NCBI GenBank assembly: GCA_025642075.2
Contig: JAODUO010000066.1
Coordinates: 298,501 to 362,500 of the forward strand
DNA from: Ridgeia piscesae
Lineage: Eukaryota; Annelida; Polychaeta; Sabellida; Siboglinidae
Direction of reading: 5' to 3'
Length of the DNA stretch: 64,000 bases
Shown: positions 1 through 12,040 of the stretch, one piece after another
Position numbering within the stretch: position 1 is the first letter of the stretch
Layout: every line of letters starts with the position of its first letter
Position numbers and translations under genes: made by a program
Notes under the pieces: generated by a model
What the model saw: only the letters and a program-made list of their open reading frames with translations
What the model was told of the DNA's origin: nothing
Databases searched by the model: none

Positions 1-3000
1 GATTACAGTAATGTAGCCTCCATTTGAAAATATATACCCAAAATGGACCAATCACAGTACAGTTGTGTGACTAATCTATCTTTTTTTACTTTAGCTAATA
101 TTTGGACACATGGGAAGAGGCCAGGATAAGATACTAATGACACCTTGGCAGAGTGACTACAGGGAATCACCCCATAGGCCCAGAACACAGCAGGTGCTGT
201 TTTTCTACTTGACCACTACTCAGTCAGGCAAGTGCCACAGTGTATTGAGTGCCTGCTAATTGCATTGTGTAATACATTGCAATTGAACTCATGAAGACAT
301 CTGGCCTTTGAAGAATTCACACTTTAAGGTCATGTATCAGGTAAGTTGACAGTTGTTTAAAGTTAATAGAGAAAAGGGAAAACAGTCAGCATAACTCTAC
401 TTCAACATCACAAGAGCCTATGTGTGATATTTTTACAACAAACATAGTGGGCTCTCTGGAAAATTGGGTAATGTGTTCATATATGGTGCACAAAAGAGTT
501 TGGGCAGTGTGGAGATGTGCAAGATTAGGCATTTTGAAACTGTCACCTGCTTACTGTTATGGTGCTCTGTGAAGTAGGGTGCACTTTTTAAATGTGTCTA
601 AAATAAACGTATTGATTAAATTTAAACAAGTGCATGTAAAATATGTTAATTTCAGGGTTTTTCTCCAAAATCACCATGTCTATTTGTCCCTAGCAACAGA
701 AACACTTAGTTGGTGAGGCAGGATGGAGGATGCAATTTTTTTTAAAGTATTCAAGTATAATTGATGACAATGTGTGCAAATAAAACCAATAATGAATGTG
801 TGTTGTGGACTAGGGGTAGAAAAGGTACAAATGTCAAATACGGCATAGATAAATTCAAGTTTAGATGTGGGAACAGACGGAATATCACAGCACACAGGTC
901 AGCTACATGTTATATCGATGGTGAACAATCATGAGAGCAAAACTAGGTGCATCTCATTTGTGTCATAATAGTCTTCGTGAGAATACCACACCTGGAACCG
1001 CTTTCGGTCAATAATCAGATCATTTCTTGCACGAAAACTGGCAATTGTAATGGTCATGGTGTGTATCCGGCATGCATATTACACCTACAGCTACAACTGA
1101 AAGCAACATTTTCCTATTACTAAGCTTACTCATCTCATTATTTGCAGTTTCCTACTTTATGATTGTGCAGAATAATCCCAGCAGAATTACAGTTGGAAGA
1201 GACAAACCGTGATTTGAGTTCACACACTTCTAGTGAGTCTGAAAGTCCAAATCACAGTGACAGAACACTGGTGTGATAAGTGGGGTGGGGAGAAGATTAC
1301 AGTAATGAGGCCTCCATTTGAAAAGATATACCAAAAATGGACCAATCACAGTACAGCAGGCAGACTAATCTATCGTTTTTGTTTACTTTAGCTATTTAGA
1401 CACACAGGAAGAGGCCAGTATGAGAAGATACTACCTGGTAATGACACCTTGACAGAGTGACTACCCAGGGTACATGGAATCACCCCATAGGCCCAGAACA
1501 CAGCAGGTGCTGTTTTTCTACTTGACCACTACTCAGTCAGGCAAGTGCCACAGTGTATTGTGTGCCTACTAATTGCATTGTGTAATACTTTGCAATTGAA
1601 CTCATGAAGACATCTAGCCTTTGAAGAATTCACACTTTAAGGTAATGTATTATGTATGTTTAAAGGAGAAAACAATTAGCATAGTTCTAACTTCAACATA
1701 ACGACAGCCTATTTGTGATATTTTTACAAGAAACAAATTGGGCTCTTCGGAAAATTGGGCAATATGTTCATATATGACACACAAGAAAGTTTGGGCAGTG
1801 TGGAGATGTGCAAGATTAGGCATTTTGAAACTGTCATCTGTTTACTGGTGTAGTGCTCTGTGAAGTAGGGTGCACTTTATAAATGTGTCTAAAAATAAAT
1901 GTGTGGATGAAATAAAAAAATCTGCGCTGTGTTTCAAATAGGAGTGCCTGTAAAATAATTATGTTAATTTCAGGTTTGTTCTCCAAAATCACCATGTCTA
2001 TTTGTCCCTAGTAACAGAAATACGTTTAGTTGGTGAGGTAGGATGGAGGATGCATCTTTCGTATAATTGATGACAATGTGTGCAAGTAAAACCAACAATG
2101 AAAGTGTGTTGTGGACTAGGGGTACAAAAGGTGCAATTGCCAAATACGACGTAGATAAAGTCCAGTTTAGATGTGGGAACAGACGGAATATCACAGCACA
2201 CAGGTTCAGCTACATGCTATATCGAAGGTGAACATTCATGAGAGCAAAACTAAATGCATCTCATTTGAGTCTCTGTGTGAATGCTGCACCTGGAACCATA
2301 TTCAGTCAATAATCAGATCATTTCTTGCACGAAAACTGGCAATTGTAATTGTCATGGTGTGTATCCGGCATGCCTATTACACCTACGGCTATGACTGAAA
2401 GTGGTGTTTCCTATTACTAAGCTAAAGTCCAAATGACAGTGACAGAACACTGGTGTGATAGTGGGGTGGGGGAGAGGATTACAGTAATGTAGCCTCCATT
2501 TGAAAAGCCTCCCCCAAAATGGACCAATCACAGTACAGCTGTGTGACAAGTCTATCATTTTTGTTTACTTTAGCTAATTAGACACATGGGAAGAGGCCAG
2601 GATAAGATACTAATGACACCTTGGCAGAGTGACTACAGGGAATCACCCCATAGGCCCAGAACACAGCAGGTGCTGTTTTTCTACTTGACCACTACTCAGT
2701 CAGGCAAGTGCCACAGTGTATTGAGTGCCTACTAATTGCATTGTGTAATACATTGCAATTGAACTGATTAAGACATATGGCCTTTGAAGAATTCACACTT
2801 TTAGGTCATATAACATGTATGTTTACAATTGGTTAATAGGCAAAAGGGAAACCAATCAGCATAGCTCTAACTCCAACATAACAACAGCCTGTATATGATA
2901 TTTGTACAACACACATATTTGGCTCTCTGGAAAATTGGGTAATGTGTTCATATATGGCACAGAGACAAGTTCGGGCAGTGTGGAGATGTGCAAGATTAGG

Positions 3001-3830
3001 CATTTTGAAACTGTCACCTGCTTACTGTTGTGGTGTTTGGTTAAGTAAGGTGCTCTTTTTAAATGGGTCTAAAAATAAATGTGTGGATAAAATTATCAAA
3101 AAATTCTGCACAGTGTTTCACATAGGAGTGCATCTAAAATATGTTAATTTCAGGTTTTTTCTCCAAAATCACCATGTCTATTTGTCCCTAGCAACAGAAA
3201 CACTTAGTTGGCGAGGCATGATGGAGGATGCATTTTTTGAAAGGTATTCAAGTATAATTGATGACAATGTGTACAAGTAAAACCAATAATGAGTGTGTGT
3301 TGTGGTCTAGGGGTAGAAAAGGTGCACATGTCAAATAGTGCGTAGTTAAAGTCAAGTTTAGATGTGGGAACAGACGGAATTTCACTGCACACAGGTTGAG
3401 CTACATGTTATATTGGAGATGCATCTCATTTCTGACCTAATAGTCTCTATGTGAATGCCACATCTGGAACCGCATTCGTTCAATAATCAGATCATTTCTT
3501 GCAAGAAAACTGGCAATTGTAATGGTCATGGTGTGTCCGGCATGTCTATTATACCTACAGCTACGACTGAAAGCAATGTTTTTGTATTACTAAGCTTACT
3601 TGTCTCATTATTTGCAGTTACCTTCATTGTAATCATGCAGAATAATTCCGCTAGAATTACAGTTGAAAGAGACAAAGCGTGATTTGTGTTCACAGACTTC
3701 TAGTGAGTCTGAAAGTCCAAATCACGTTAGTGTGATTAGTGGTGGGGGGGGGGTGATTACAGTAATGAAGACTTCAATTTGAAAATATATACCTAAAATG
3801 GACCAATCACAGAACAGCAGAGTTTGTCTG
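1..3830. repeat. Tandem array of ~1.2-1.3 kb satellite units
   Basis: A unit beginning GATTACAGTAATG recurs at about 1, 1295, 2477 and 3755, giving periods of about 1294, 1182 and 1278 bp; the last copy breaks off near 3830. Shared landmarks in each unit include a GGACCAATCACAG block, a CAGCAGGTGCTG block, a segment reading CACCATGTCTATTTG, and a G-rich stretch just before the next unit. The copies differ by small indels and substitutions. Because the window opens inside a unit, the array probably extends to the left. Small open frames recur in register on both strands only because the DNA repeats. No gene is recognised with confidence. Confidence 0.85.
3502..3682 (+). other. Exon-like degenerate segment inside satellite unit (Cys-rich + hydrophobic stretch)
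   Basis: After an AG at about 3489-3490 an open frame reads a short cysteine segment resembling the CNGHGV motif of EGF-like domains. A run of about 20 hydrophobic residues (VFVLLSLLVSLFAV) follows, then a short basic tail and a stop at 3682. The unit near 1030-1211 holds the same hydrophobic segment with mostly conservative changes, but an extra TA shifts the frame in front of it. The copy near 2330-2420 is deleted. It could be the captured last exon of a type I membrane protein, or chance. I do not recognise a specific family. Confidence 0.2.
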
Positions 3831-3865
3831 AAAGTCCAAGTAACAGTGACAGAACACTGGTGTGA

Positions 3866-3935
3866 TCTCCCCTCCGCCTCCCCTCCCCTCCCCTCCCCTC
3901 CCCTCCCCTCCCCTCCCCCTCCCCTCCTCCCCTCC
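3866..3935. repeat. (CCCTC)n / CT-rich microsatellite
   Basis: Imperfect tandem CCCTC pentamers run from the end of the satellite array into a CCTCCTCC stretch. Confidence 0.9.
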
Positions 3936-5039
3936 TCCTTTTTGGTCTTTAAATTAATCATTTTAGCACTGCGTCTGTCCACTCAATATACGGCTCGAGT
4001 TCTCCTGTCCAGTTGTTACACTAATGTTTTAGCGCCCAACATCCAAGGTAATACTTGCTCTGGTAAAGTCTGGTATAATTGTAAATATTTGTCGCGAGCC
4101 GTGTGTTTGAGCAGCACAAAACTGACTGGTCGTGAAATGTCGGCCCGCCACTCGGCGAAGCTGTAATGACGAGTTGACTTGGTGCACGAGTTGACTTGAG
4201 GTATATTAAAGCCACGGCGCTGATTCTCTCGCACAATGGCTCATGAGTATAACAAAACCGCGCCATTGTAGATCACTGGAACGCGAGCCGCGTAAACAAT
4301 GTAATGATTATGAAGCGTGACGGCCTTCCCGCTCCACTATAGTCACGGCGGCCAGAGTAAGCGTGTTCTCCCATGTATTTTATGTGCATGCGAATATATG
4401 CGCAATTGTTTGGTTTAACATGACTTTATAGGTCAGTTAGAAGTTAATATTGGACTATGTGCTGAGAGAGGATTATGTATCTGGATCGGAAGAACACTAT
4501 TGTTTTGTCTTTTATGAACTTGTTTTTGGCGCAGGTATACATATAACTGCACTTGGCGAGTCTTTGCTAGCAGCGCCGTGTGTATCTTGGCGCAAGAATA
4601 CACTAACAGGTGACTATGTTAAATATTTTTGAATTACGTTAAACTGCGGTTCGTGAACTCGTAATATGTTATAAAGTATAAGCTAAAGTTTCTAAGTCAC
4701 TACGAGACAAGGACATTGGATGTGGTTGATTTATACCTGTCAGTGACAAGGCGGACGAGCACGAGTGAACAGGTCTGTTGTCAAGAAGCCGCTGTAGCAA
4801 CCGTGTGCTTTTTGGCGGCTCTGCTAACGAATGGTTACGGATCAAAAGGTTTTGGGGGAATATATTTGTTTTCTTTGAAGTATAAAGTCAACAAGTACGT
4901 CGAAGACACATATAAGATAAGGTCGTTGGAGTTGTGAACGTTGTGGAAGGATTTCCTTGGCGTAGGTAAGTGTTATTTGACTATATTTATAGGTATGATG
5001 AAACCCGAGCGAAGCAATCTTCAGAACGCATAGCTCCAT
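3936..5039. other. Unannotated intergenic DNA
   Basis: About 1.1 kb of moderately GC-rich sequence with several short open frames, none with a recognisable domain or a conserved counterpart elsewhere in the window. Nothing further can be supported here. Confidence 0.5.
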
Positions 5040-5041
5040 TG

Positions 5042-5348
5042 TTAGTGGTTCTTAGTTCTTAGGTGGTTTCCTCCAAACAGCCCAAACTTGGGCTAACGCA
5101 GGAGTTGTCCTTCTCTAGAATTAGTGAGTCCACTACAGGTTACACATTTACCCCTGTGTGGGAAATTTTACTTCTCCTGGCATAGACACCAGATAGAAGG
5201 GACCACCGGGTTTTAGTGTCTCTTCTGAAAGACACAGGCAAATGTGGGGTTAAACAAACTGCCCAAGTTTCGAAACGGCGGTAGGTGAGATTGAACCACC
5301 GTCCCCTCGATTGACAGTCGGGCGCTCTACCGCGCGACCACCGCTCCC
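5042..5348 (-). mobile_element. tRNA-derived SINE
   Basis: Read on the minus strand, the segment near 5348-5270 begins with a tRNA-like head. It has an A-box-like TGGTCGCGCGGTAGAGCG followed about 30 nt later by a B-box-like GGTTCAATCTC, the internal RNA polymerase III promoter arrangement of tRNA-derived SINEs. The remainder (to about 5042) is the non-tRNA body, containing a GGACAACTCCTGCG block and a CCCAAGTTTGGGC palindrome. The family is not identified. A functional tRNA gene is unlikely because the 3' part does not close an acceptor stem. Confidence 0.6.
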
Positions 5349-5382
5349 CACCATTATTTTAAAGAGTGCTGTTGCATTCTAA

Positions 5383-5860
5383 CCATCCATTGGAGTGACT
5401 TCGTCACCAACACGGAGGACCTTGAAATGGCTCCGTTTACCAGCATCAGGCCATGCTCCTCAAAACATAGCTTCGCTGGGCAGGACATGTCTCCAGGATG
5501 GAAAACCATCGCCTACCAAAGGGTATGCTATATGGAGAACTGTCCACTGTTCATCATGACAGAGGGGCACCCCGGAAAAGATACAAAGACACTTTGAAAA
5601 GTCCCTCGCCACTTACAACATCGATCACCGCCAGTGGACAATACAAGACCTCAATCGCATGAACCGGCGACGCACAGTCTACCATTGCTCTAGGCCACCA
5701 CTTCCCTTGAAACCACACGAAGGGCCAACACGGGACACAAAAGTAAAAGGCGGAAAAACCAGGACCCTTCTGAAACCACCATTGAACAAACCGTGCAGCC
5801 AGCCAGCCACTGTGGAAAGATTTGCCTATTTCGGATAGGTTTCATCAGCTATCAGCGTGA
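5383..5860 (+). mobile_element. Non-LTR retroelement 3' fragment (C-terminus of reverse-transcriptase ORF)
   Basis: Conceptual translation in shifting frames gives the post-RT C-terminal block of APE-type retroelements: LRWAGHVSRMENHRLPK, then LYGELS, then GAPRKRYKDTLK. Near 5790-5870 there is a decayed C..C...H-like segment. Several stops and frameshifts show it is a fossil. The conserved residues differ from the elements at 22-29 kb and 44-45 kb, so it is another family. Confidence 0.7.
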
Positions 5861-5867
5861 TTGGCCT

Positions 5868-7450
5868 TCACCAGACGAAGACTTCCTCCTTCATGAATCT
5901 TTGTGCCCGAACAGAGCCATGTGATGGTGATGCTAAATTTGGTTTTGTCTTCATCCTTATCCTGATTTCTGTTACACACCGTTCAATGCACTCAACAGCC
6001 GCGTCAGTGTCCTCTTGACGGGGTTTCACTGTGATGTAAATTTGCGTGTCGTCGGCATAAAAATGTGACATCAATTTCTTGTTCCGAATTATTTTCGATA
6101 ATGGTGCTGCATCAATAGAGAACAACTGCGGATCCAGTTCAGAACATTGAGGGACCCCACACGTAAGAGGGCAAGCAGGTGACGTATAACCATTAATGTG
6201 GACAAATTGAACTCTGTCACGCAAATACGTCTTAATTAACCTCTACATACCAGTCTAGTGCAGTTTGGACCACTCCAACGTAGAAAAACTGGATAGAAAA
6301 TGGCTTATTGATAGAAGACAAAGAGTAGTAGTTGATGGGGAGGTTTCAAACTGGAAATCGGTTTTAAGTGGAGTACCGCAGGGATCAGTATTGGGACCTA
6401 TTTTATTCTTAATATATATCAATTATTTGGATGATGATATAACAAGCATGGTGTTGAAGTTTGCGGAGGATACACATTTTTAAAGAAAAATTATAAATGA
6501 TCCAGATAGGCAGCAATTACAAGATGATCTGAATAAGTTGACTGAATGGTCTGAGAAGTGGCAAATGCTGTTTAATTATGGGAAGTGTAAGTGCCTCCAC
6601 TCAGGACATGGGAATGAAGACGCACAATATACAATGGGTGATACTGTACTAAATACTACCGTAAAGGAAAAGGACTTAGGGGTAACTATTAGTGCTGATA
6701 TAAAGGTATCAGAGCAGTGTGGAATTGCAGCAGCGAAGGGAAACCAAATTCTTGGATTAATTAGGCGAATACAAGGAAAAAGAACCAATAATACCGCTGT
6801 ACAAAACAATAGTTAGGCCGCATTTAAAATATTGCATACAGGCATGGAGGCCATATCGCAAGAAGGATATTGATATATTAGACAGAGTACAAAGGAGAGC
6901 AACCAAAATGATACAAAAACTCAGGAATATTAGTTATGAAATGCATGTAAAAGAATGTGGATTAACAACACTAGAAACCAAGAGACTGAGAGGAGATCAG
7001 ATAGAAGTGTTTAAACTATTGAATGGGTATGAAACTATTGACATAAATATTTTATTTTCGGTTAAGGAAGAGAGAAGAACTAGAGAACATGGAATTACAT
7101 TAGCAAAGAAGCATTTCATTTTCACAAAGAGCAGCAAATGATTATCGGCTGATTGTGTAGGTGCTAGTAGTGTTAATACGTTTAAAAATAAAATCGACGT
7201 ATATCTAAGAAGGGCGGGGTACATTTAGATAGATAGGTTGGACTCTCGATAAGCCAAAGGGCTTCCTTGTCCACCTGCCATCAATTGATTCTCTAGGTGG
7301 CAATCTTGTTAAATCTTGTTAACATCATGTGACAGTCTATGTAACATCACATTGTGGTCGACAGTAGCAAATGCAGCCGACGAGTCAAGAAGCAACATAA
7401 TGAGAATGTTATGATTGTCCACTGCACGCAGGATGTCATTCTGTACCCAG
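5868..7450 (-). mobile_element. Minus-strand non-LTR reverse transcriptase fossil, split by another element
   Basis: Two minus-strand pieces belong to one CR1/L2-like reverse transcriptase. The upstream piece (about 7440-7320) encodes NDILRAVD and a motif-A-like LLLDSSAAFATVDH. The downstream piece (about 6280-5868) encodes a decayed GVPQ motif B and an intact FYADD motif C. Between them sits a plus-strand element (6280-7319). Joined across it, the reading runs from the HDV residues straight into a [13 protein letters not shown] segment, as expected for the family. Frameshifts remain, so the copy is dead. Confidence 0.75.
6280..7319 (+). mobile_element. CR1/jockey-like retroelement copy A (5'-truncated)
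   Basis: This 5'-truncated copy of the family also present at 12041-14034 and 26519-27808 keeps [18 protein letters not shown] (motif B). The catalytic FADD is changed to FAED in KFAEDTHF, so it is catalytically dead. Frameshifts follow near 6480 and 6770. The C-terminal RRATKMIQKLRNISYE block and the family 3' UTR (GGTTGGACTCTCGATAAGCC) are present. The 3' tail reads TTGTTAAATCTTGTT. It lies inside a minus-strand RT fossil, with possible AAC at both junctions. Confidence 0.85.
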
Positions 7451-7489
7451 ATACGACTCGTACAAAGGGTTGTGGTGCAGCGCTGGGTA

Positions 7490-7975
7490 GCGGTGTAGCG
7501 CTTACATTTTTCGGGCGTTATATAAACGTTCCGATTGACGTTTCTGCGAATGCGCGATAAATGTAAAATCACCGAAGTGCAGCGAAAGGACAAACCATTT
7601 ATGGTATAAATACTACGGGTTGTTCGTTAGGATGTAAATAACATCTCAGCAAAGTTATTTGTCGCAAATTAACACGAGGCAAACACGTTTTGAAGCATGT
7701 TTTGATAACAAGCGTAAATCACGTGACTATAGTGCGCCATAATCCGTGACAGTGATTTAAATAAACGTAATATTTTCTTGTATTGGACGACATTTTAAGC
7801 AACTCTTCACAGTAATCACCACAGAAGAGTTAACCAACAGCCCGTGGCATTTATACCAATAATGCCTTGTCGTTTCGCTGTACATTGATGATATTACATT
7901 TATCGCGCATGCGCAAAAACGTCAATTGGAAAGTTTATAACGACCGGAAAAAATGTAAGCGCGACAGTGGCTCCC
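7490..7975. mobile_element. MITE / foldback element with ~140-bp inverted repeats
   Basis: The segment 7494-7630 (GCGCTTACATTTTT..., CATTTATGGTATAAAT) is repeated in reverse complement at about 7825-7966. The intervening about 200 bp is AT-rich and non-coding. The arms differ by scattered substitutions. This is the form of a non-autonomous DNA transposon. A target-site duplication is not clear, so the superfamily is unassigned. It abuts the upstream piece of the minus-strand RT fossil. Confidence 0.7.
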
Positions 7976-8610
7976 ACGACAGCTGTCTTATTGCTACACG
8001 TTTTTTGACGTATTTCAATTCGCAGGTCGCTTTAATATTTGACAAGTGCATTTATGAAGGTTCGGAAATTATTCCGGACGTTTACATTTTTTGCTTGAAA
8101 ACGGGTACTGGTGCCAGACTTTTTGGATTTTAAATCGACATTCGTCTATGCCTGGTTTGATAAGTGGCTGCAAACTCGTCGAGCAGAACATTGTGGTCTA
8201 TTTGTGGTAAACACTGGACCACGGTCTGCACTTGTGCAATCGCCAATAGTACGCAGTGACGCATGACGCACTTCAGCCCGCATTTGTGACAACAATGACA
8301 TCAACAGTGCGTTTGTAACAACAATGACATCAGCAGTGCGTTATTCTAGGTCACAGTTGTTGTCTATTGACCGATGTGCAACAAGGGATACCATATCTCA
8401 CCTGACCTGCTGTGTATATCCTCTTCTTAATTCGTCAACTCTGCATCTTCAAGCGTTTCTCTACGAGACGTTAACACCGTGGCGGTCGTAAAATCGCAAA
8501 ACAGATCGAGACAATAATTCACTGCGCACGAAACACCGGAATGTACACAATTTAATAACATTACCGCTGTGTAAACAGGTCAGCAAAAAACGCGATCAAG
8601 GCGTACGGGT
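7976..8610. other. Unannotated intergenic DNA with a 29-bp direct duplication
   Basis: No gene is recognised. At 8283-8340 a 29-bp unit (core ACAACAATGACATCA) occurs twice in tandem with two differences. Confidence 0.6.
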
Positions 8611-8619
8611 AAGTTACGT

Positions 8620-10760
8620 CAACGCTCAATCGTGCAGGAACAAAACACTTGCCATTGAGGACCACTTACTTGATAACCAACTCGATATGATGGCGATATC
8701 CAAACGGATACTGCATTAAGCACACGCCTCGTCCTACTGGCAAAGGAGGCGGTGTCACTATTATTCACAAATCCGAAATTGTCCTACACCAACAAGATAC
8801 CGATGCGTTTCGATAGTTTGAATACGTCGAGTGCCGGCGGAAAACACCTATGTCTTCCATGAGAATCTTTTACCGTCCGCCGCCATCAGTGAAAAATACA
8901 TTAACAACGACTGTGTTCGGACATGGGCATTTCTGACCATTTTGCAGTGAATTTCAATATAGAAACTGTTCAGCATCGCACTGGTTTGATGAAAATCAGA
9001 TAACGCAAAACACGCGATATTGATGCAGTGACTTTTCGACAAGACATTCCACTGTTCCGCTTCGATGATCTTGACGCGCTGAACGTAGAAGAACTAGTTG
9101 ATCAGTACGATCATTTGCTTGTCAGCTTAGGTGATTCACACGCGCCTATGCATGACAAGCAAATCCGACTACGGCAATATACAGTGTGGTATACAGATGA
9201 TCTGCGGGTTGAGAAACGAAAGAAACGGCAGAGAGAAATATCCTGGAGAAAATTCAGACTTGAGGTGAACAGACAAGTGTACGCTGATCAGTACAAGTCA
9301 ATGCAAAACTTACCAAAACAAAATGTGCCTACTATTCCAGCAAAATCCTTGACACAGGCAAGAAACAACAACGATTTTATCGAATTGCCTGCTTCATCGC
9401 AAAGTGGGAACTATGCTCCCTACCTACACATCCAAAGCTGAAATGGCGAGTCTGTTTTCAAACAATTTTTCTGAAAAGATCAGCAACATCTGTCGTGAGT
9501 TGTCTCTCAGTTCCGACAGAAGAAATGGTGAGAAAAAACGAGAATACCAACAACTGCTGCACATCGAATCTGTCTTCCTTCGCCCTATCAACACCAGACG
9601 AAATCAAGAATATTGTCATGGATGCTCCACCTAAATTATGCAACCTTGACCCAGCTTGTACATGGCTGGTTAAAGACACGATAAATGAACATCTCCCTGA
9701 CGTGTCGCACTTCGTTGTGACATCACTGCAGTCGTCCGTCTTGCCGGTGAAATACAAGACCGGCTACATATCGCCACTACTCAAGAAGACAGGACTAAGT
9801 CCGGAGTCATTACAAAACTATCGGCCTATTTCAAATCTGCCTTTTATTTCTAAAGTAATCGAGCGCGTCGTTGCAAAACAGCTGACTGTCTACTTCCAAG
9901 AAAACAACTTACCCGACCAGTTTCAGTCCGCATACCGGCAAGATCACCCTACCGAGTCGGCGCTGCATTCTGTGTGCAGTCGATCGTCGTTGTGTTGTGT
10001 TGGTCATGCTTGACTTGACAGCCGCTTTTGAGACCATTGACCATGCCATTCTTCTGAGCACTCTCACAGATTCGGGGTCGCGGACGCTGCGCTTGAGTGG
10101 TTGCGATCGTACTTATCCGGTCGCCACCAAGTCGTTCGGATCGGAAATGAAAAAGCAACCCCTAAGGTTGTGACTTTTGGTGTCTCACATGGCTCCGTAC
10201 TAGGGCCATTCCTGTTTACAGCATATATTGCACAGTAGGCGACATTATCAAGAAATTCGTTCTGGATTACCACCTCTACGCCGATGACACACTGTTGTAT
10301 ATTTCCTTTGCTCCTGAGGGAAATAGTCAACTAAACACAATCGACCGTTTGTGTAGCTGCCTCCAGGAACCGCGTGACCAAATTAATAAACTCCAGCGAA
10401 TTCAAAACATGGCAGCCAGAGTAATCACGTTTACACCACGTCGAGATCATTTAACGCCAGTTCTAAAAAGACCTACATTGGCTACCAATCAAATGCCGCA
10501 TTGAGTATACAATCATTTTCTATGTGTACCGATGACTCAATGGGACGGCTCCCCTGTATCTGACAAACCTGCTAAAAGACAGAGGCCAGGACGCACGCGT
10601 TCATCTGAACAACATTTGCTCGATATTCCACGTACCAAGCTAGTCAGTTTTGGTGACCGGTCTTTTCGTGTGGTAGGACGTCGCCTTTGGAACGCACTGC
10701 TCTTATATTGTTCAGAAATGCATTAGAAGATCGATGATGTGTCCTGTGTCCATGTGTCGG
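8620..10760 (+). mobile_element. CR1/L2-like non-LTR retroelement, degenerate, plus strand
   Basis: From about 8640 to 9030 broken frames resemble an endonuclease domain. From 9028 to 9440 an open frame encodes the linker between endonuclease and RT (RQYTVWYTDDLRVEKRKKRQ). From 9495 to 10010 the RT begins, with LLKKTGLSPESLQNYRPISN and SKVIERVVAKQL. Motif A reads MLDLTAAFETIDH after a frameshift near 10005, and a decayed YADD-like segment lies near 10280. The C-terminal block ends near 10735. Multiple frameshifts and stops make it a pseudogene copy. Confidence 0.8.
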
Positions 10761-10935
10761 TCATTCTACGTGCTGTGTAAGGTTTCCAGGTTTCAAAAGA
10801 TCGATACAACGCCTGGTATCATTGTGTGGTTTATCGTCCAGGTGAAAGTTAAAAAATCACCAGCAACCTGTAAATTAGAGGTGTCCATTGTCATACTGTC
10901 CATCTGATGGGCAAATTATACGAGGAATTCCGAAG

Positions 10936-11590
10936 TTATGTAACCACTTTTGGTGTTAGGCAGCGGGCGGTAGACGACGATAAGACGAGTAGAATGAGAG
11001 CCATTGCGGAGACATTCGAATTTGGTGTATCAAGTTGTCGCGTCACGAAGCTAGACTTGTAGACGACAGCGACACCACCACCGGTGCCATGCGCTCTCTG
11101 GACAAGTAGCAGTTGGTAGCAGATACGACCAGCAGAGAGTATGTCGAGGTTATTGTCATCAATGTGGTCACATATCACGGTCGCTTTTCCATCTTGCTTC
11201 ACGTCGCATACCGATATGGCGTTCAAAAAGCAGAAAGACACTTGGCATACAGGTGGCATAACGTGTTTACTGTTAAGTTGAACATGATTGAGATTCTGTG
11301 TTGTGATCTTGCGTCTTGTGGTGAACAATGATGGGGGGCGAGGGTTGATCAATACAGCAATTGGTCTTAGTTTTGATCGCTCTGCCCTACAGCCCCTACG
11401 TGTCCGCCGATTGTTCAATACACAAAGTGGCGTCACAGAAACATCTGCAGTACCATATAATCCAGTCCCAGTGAAGTTTCTAATTCGCAGTAGGTCAGTT
11501 CTGTTGTATGTGATCATGCTGTGGAGAAAGGTCCATCCATCGGATCCTAAACATGCACAAATCGTGTCCATCCTTTACTATAGAACGCCA
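10936..11590 (-). mobile_element. Non-LTR retroelement 5' fragment (endonuclease N-terminal region)
   Basis: A minus-strand open frame of 211 residues has no stop between 11571 and 10936. In its second half it reads VICDHIDDNNLDILSAGRICYQ and, after it, HGTGGGVAVVYKSS, which match the start of APE-type endonucleases of CR1/L2 elements (DYI...DILSLTETW and RGGGVAVIY positions). The glutamate of the catalytic ETW is lost. The first about 120 residues are the 5' leader of such elements. It could be the 5' end of the same family as the minus-strand RT at 5868-7450. Confidence 0.65.
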
Positions 11591-12029
11591 TGAATTAAAG
11601 CATGTTCAATCCGTTATATGTGATACCCGTCACAATGTTTATATTTACATATCATGCAGTTATAACCTTCTAAGTAATCTATAACAATAATCTAAATTTA
11701 TATTTAGTAAACCTATATTCGCACACCAGACTTTGCGTCATATAGGCATACAGTTTGCTAACGACGATTTTGACAGTTTGTTATGATTTGTGGCAATAGA
11801 TGACACACATCACCCCAGAGGTATTGGTGTAAACCTTGAGACGCAATTGATCAAAAGGTTTAGATTTCGCAGTAGTCCAAACCCGCACGAGGTACTCTTC
11901 CATGTGCGCGATCTCCGTTTCGGCAGCTCTGCTCTCTCGGCAAACTCAGTCAGATAGACAATCAGATTGTATTACATCGCTGTAAGCTTAGTACCAATGC
12001 TGCTGGTGACATCGTTTCCAGTGAGTCAA
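11591..12029. other. Unannotated AT-rich intergenic DNA
   Basis: No open frame, repeat or motif that I can support. Confidence 0.5.
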
Positions 12030-12040
12030 AATCGAGTCAA

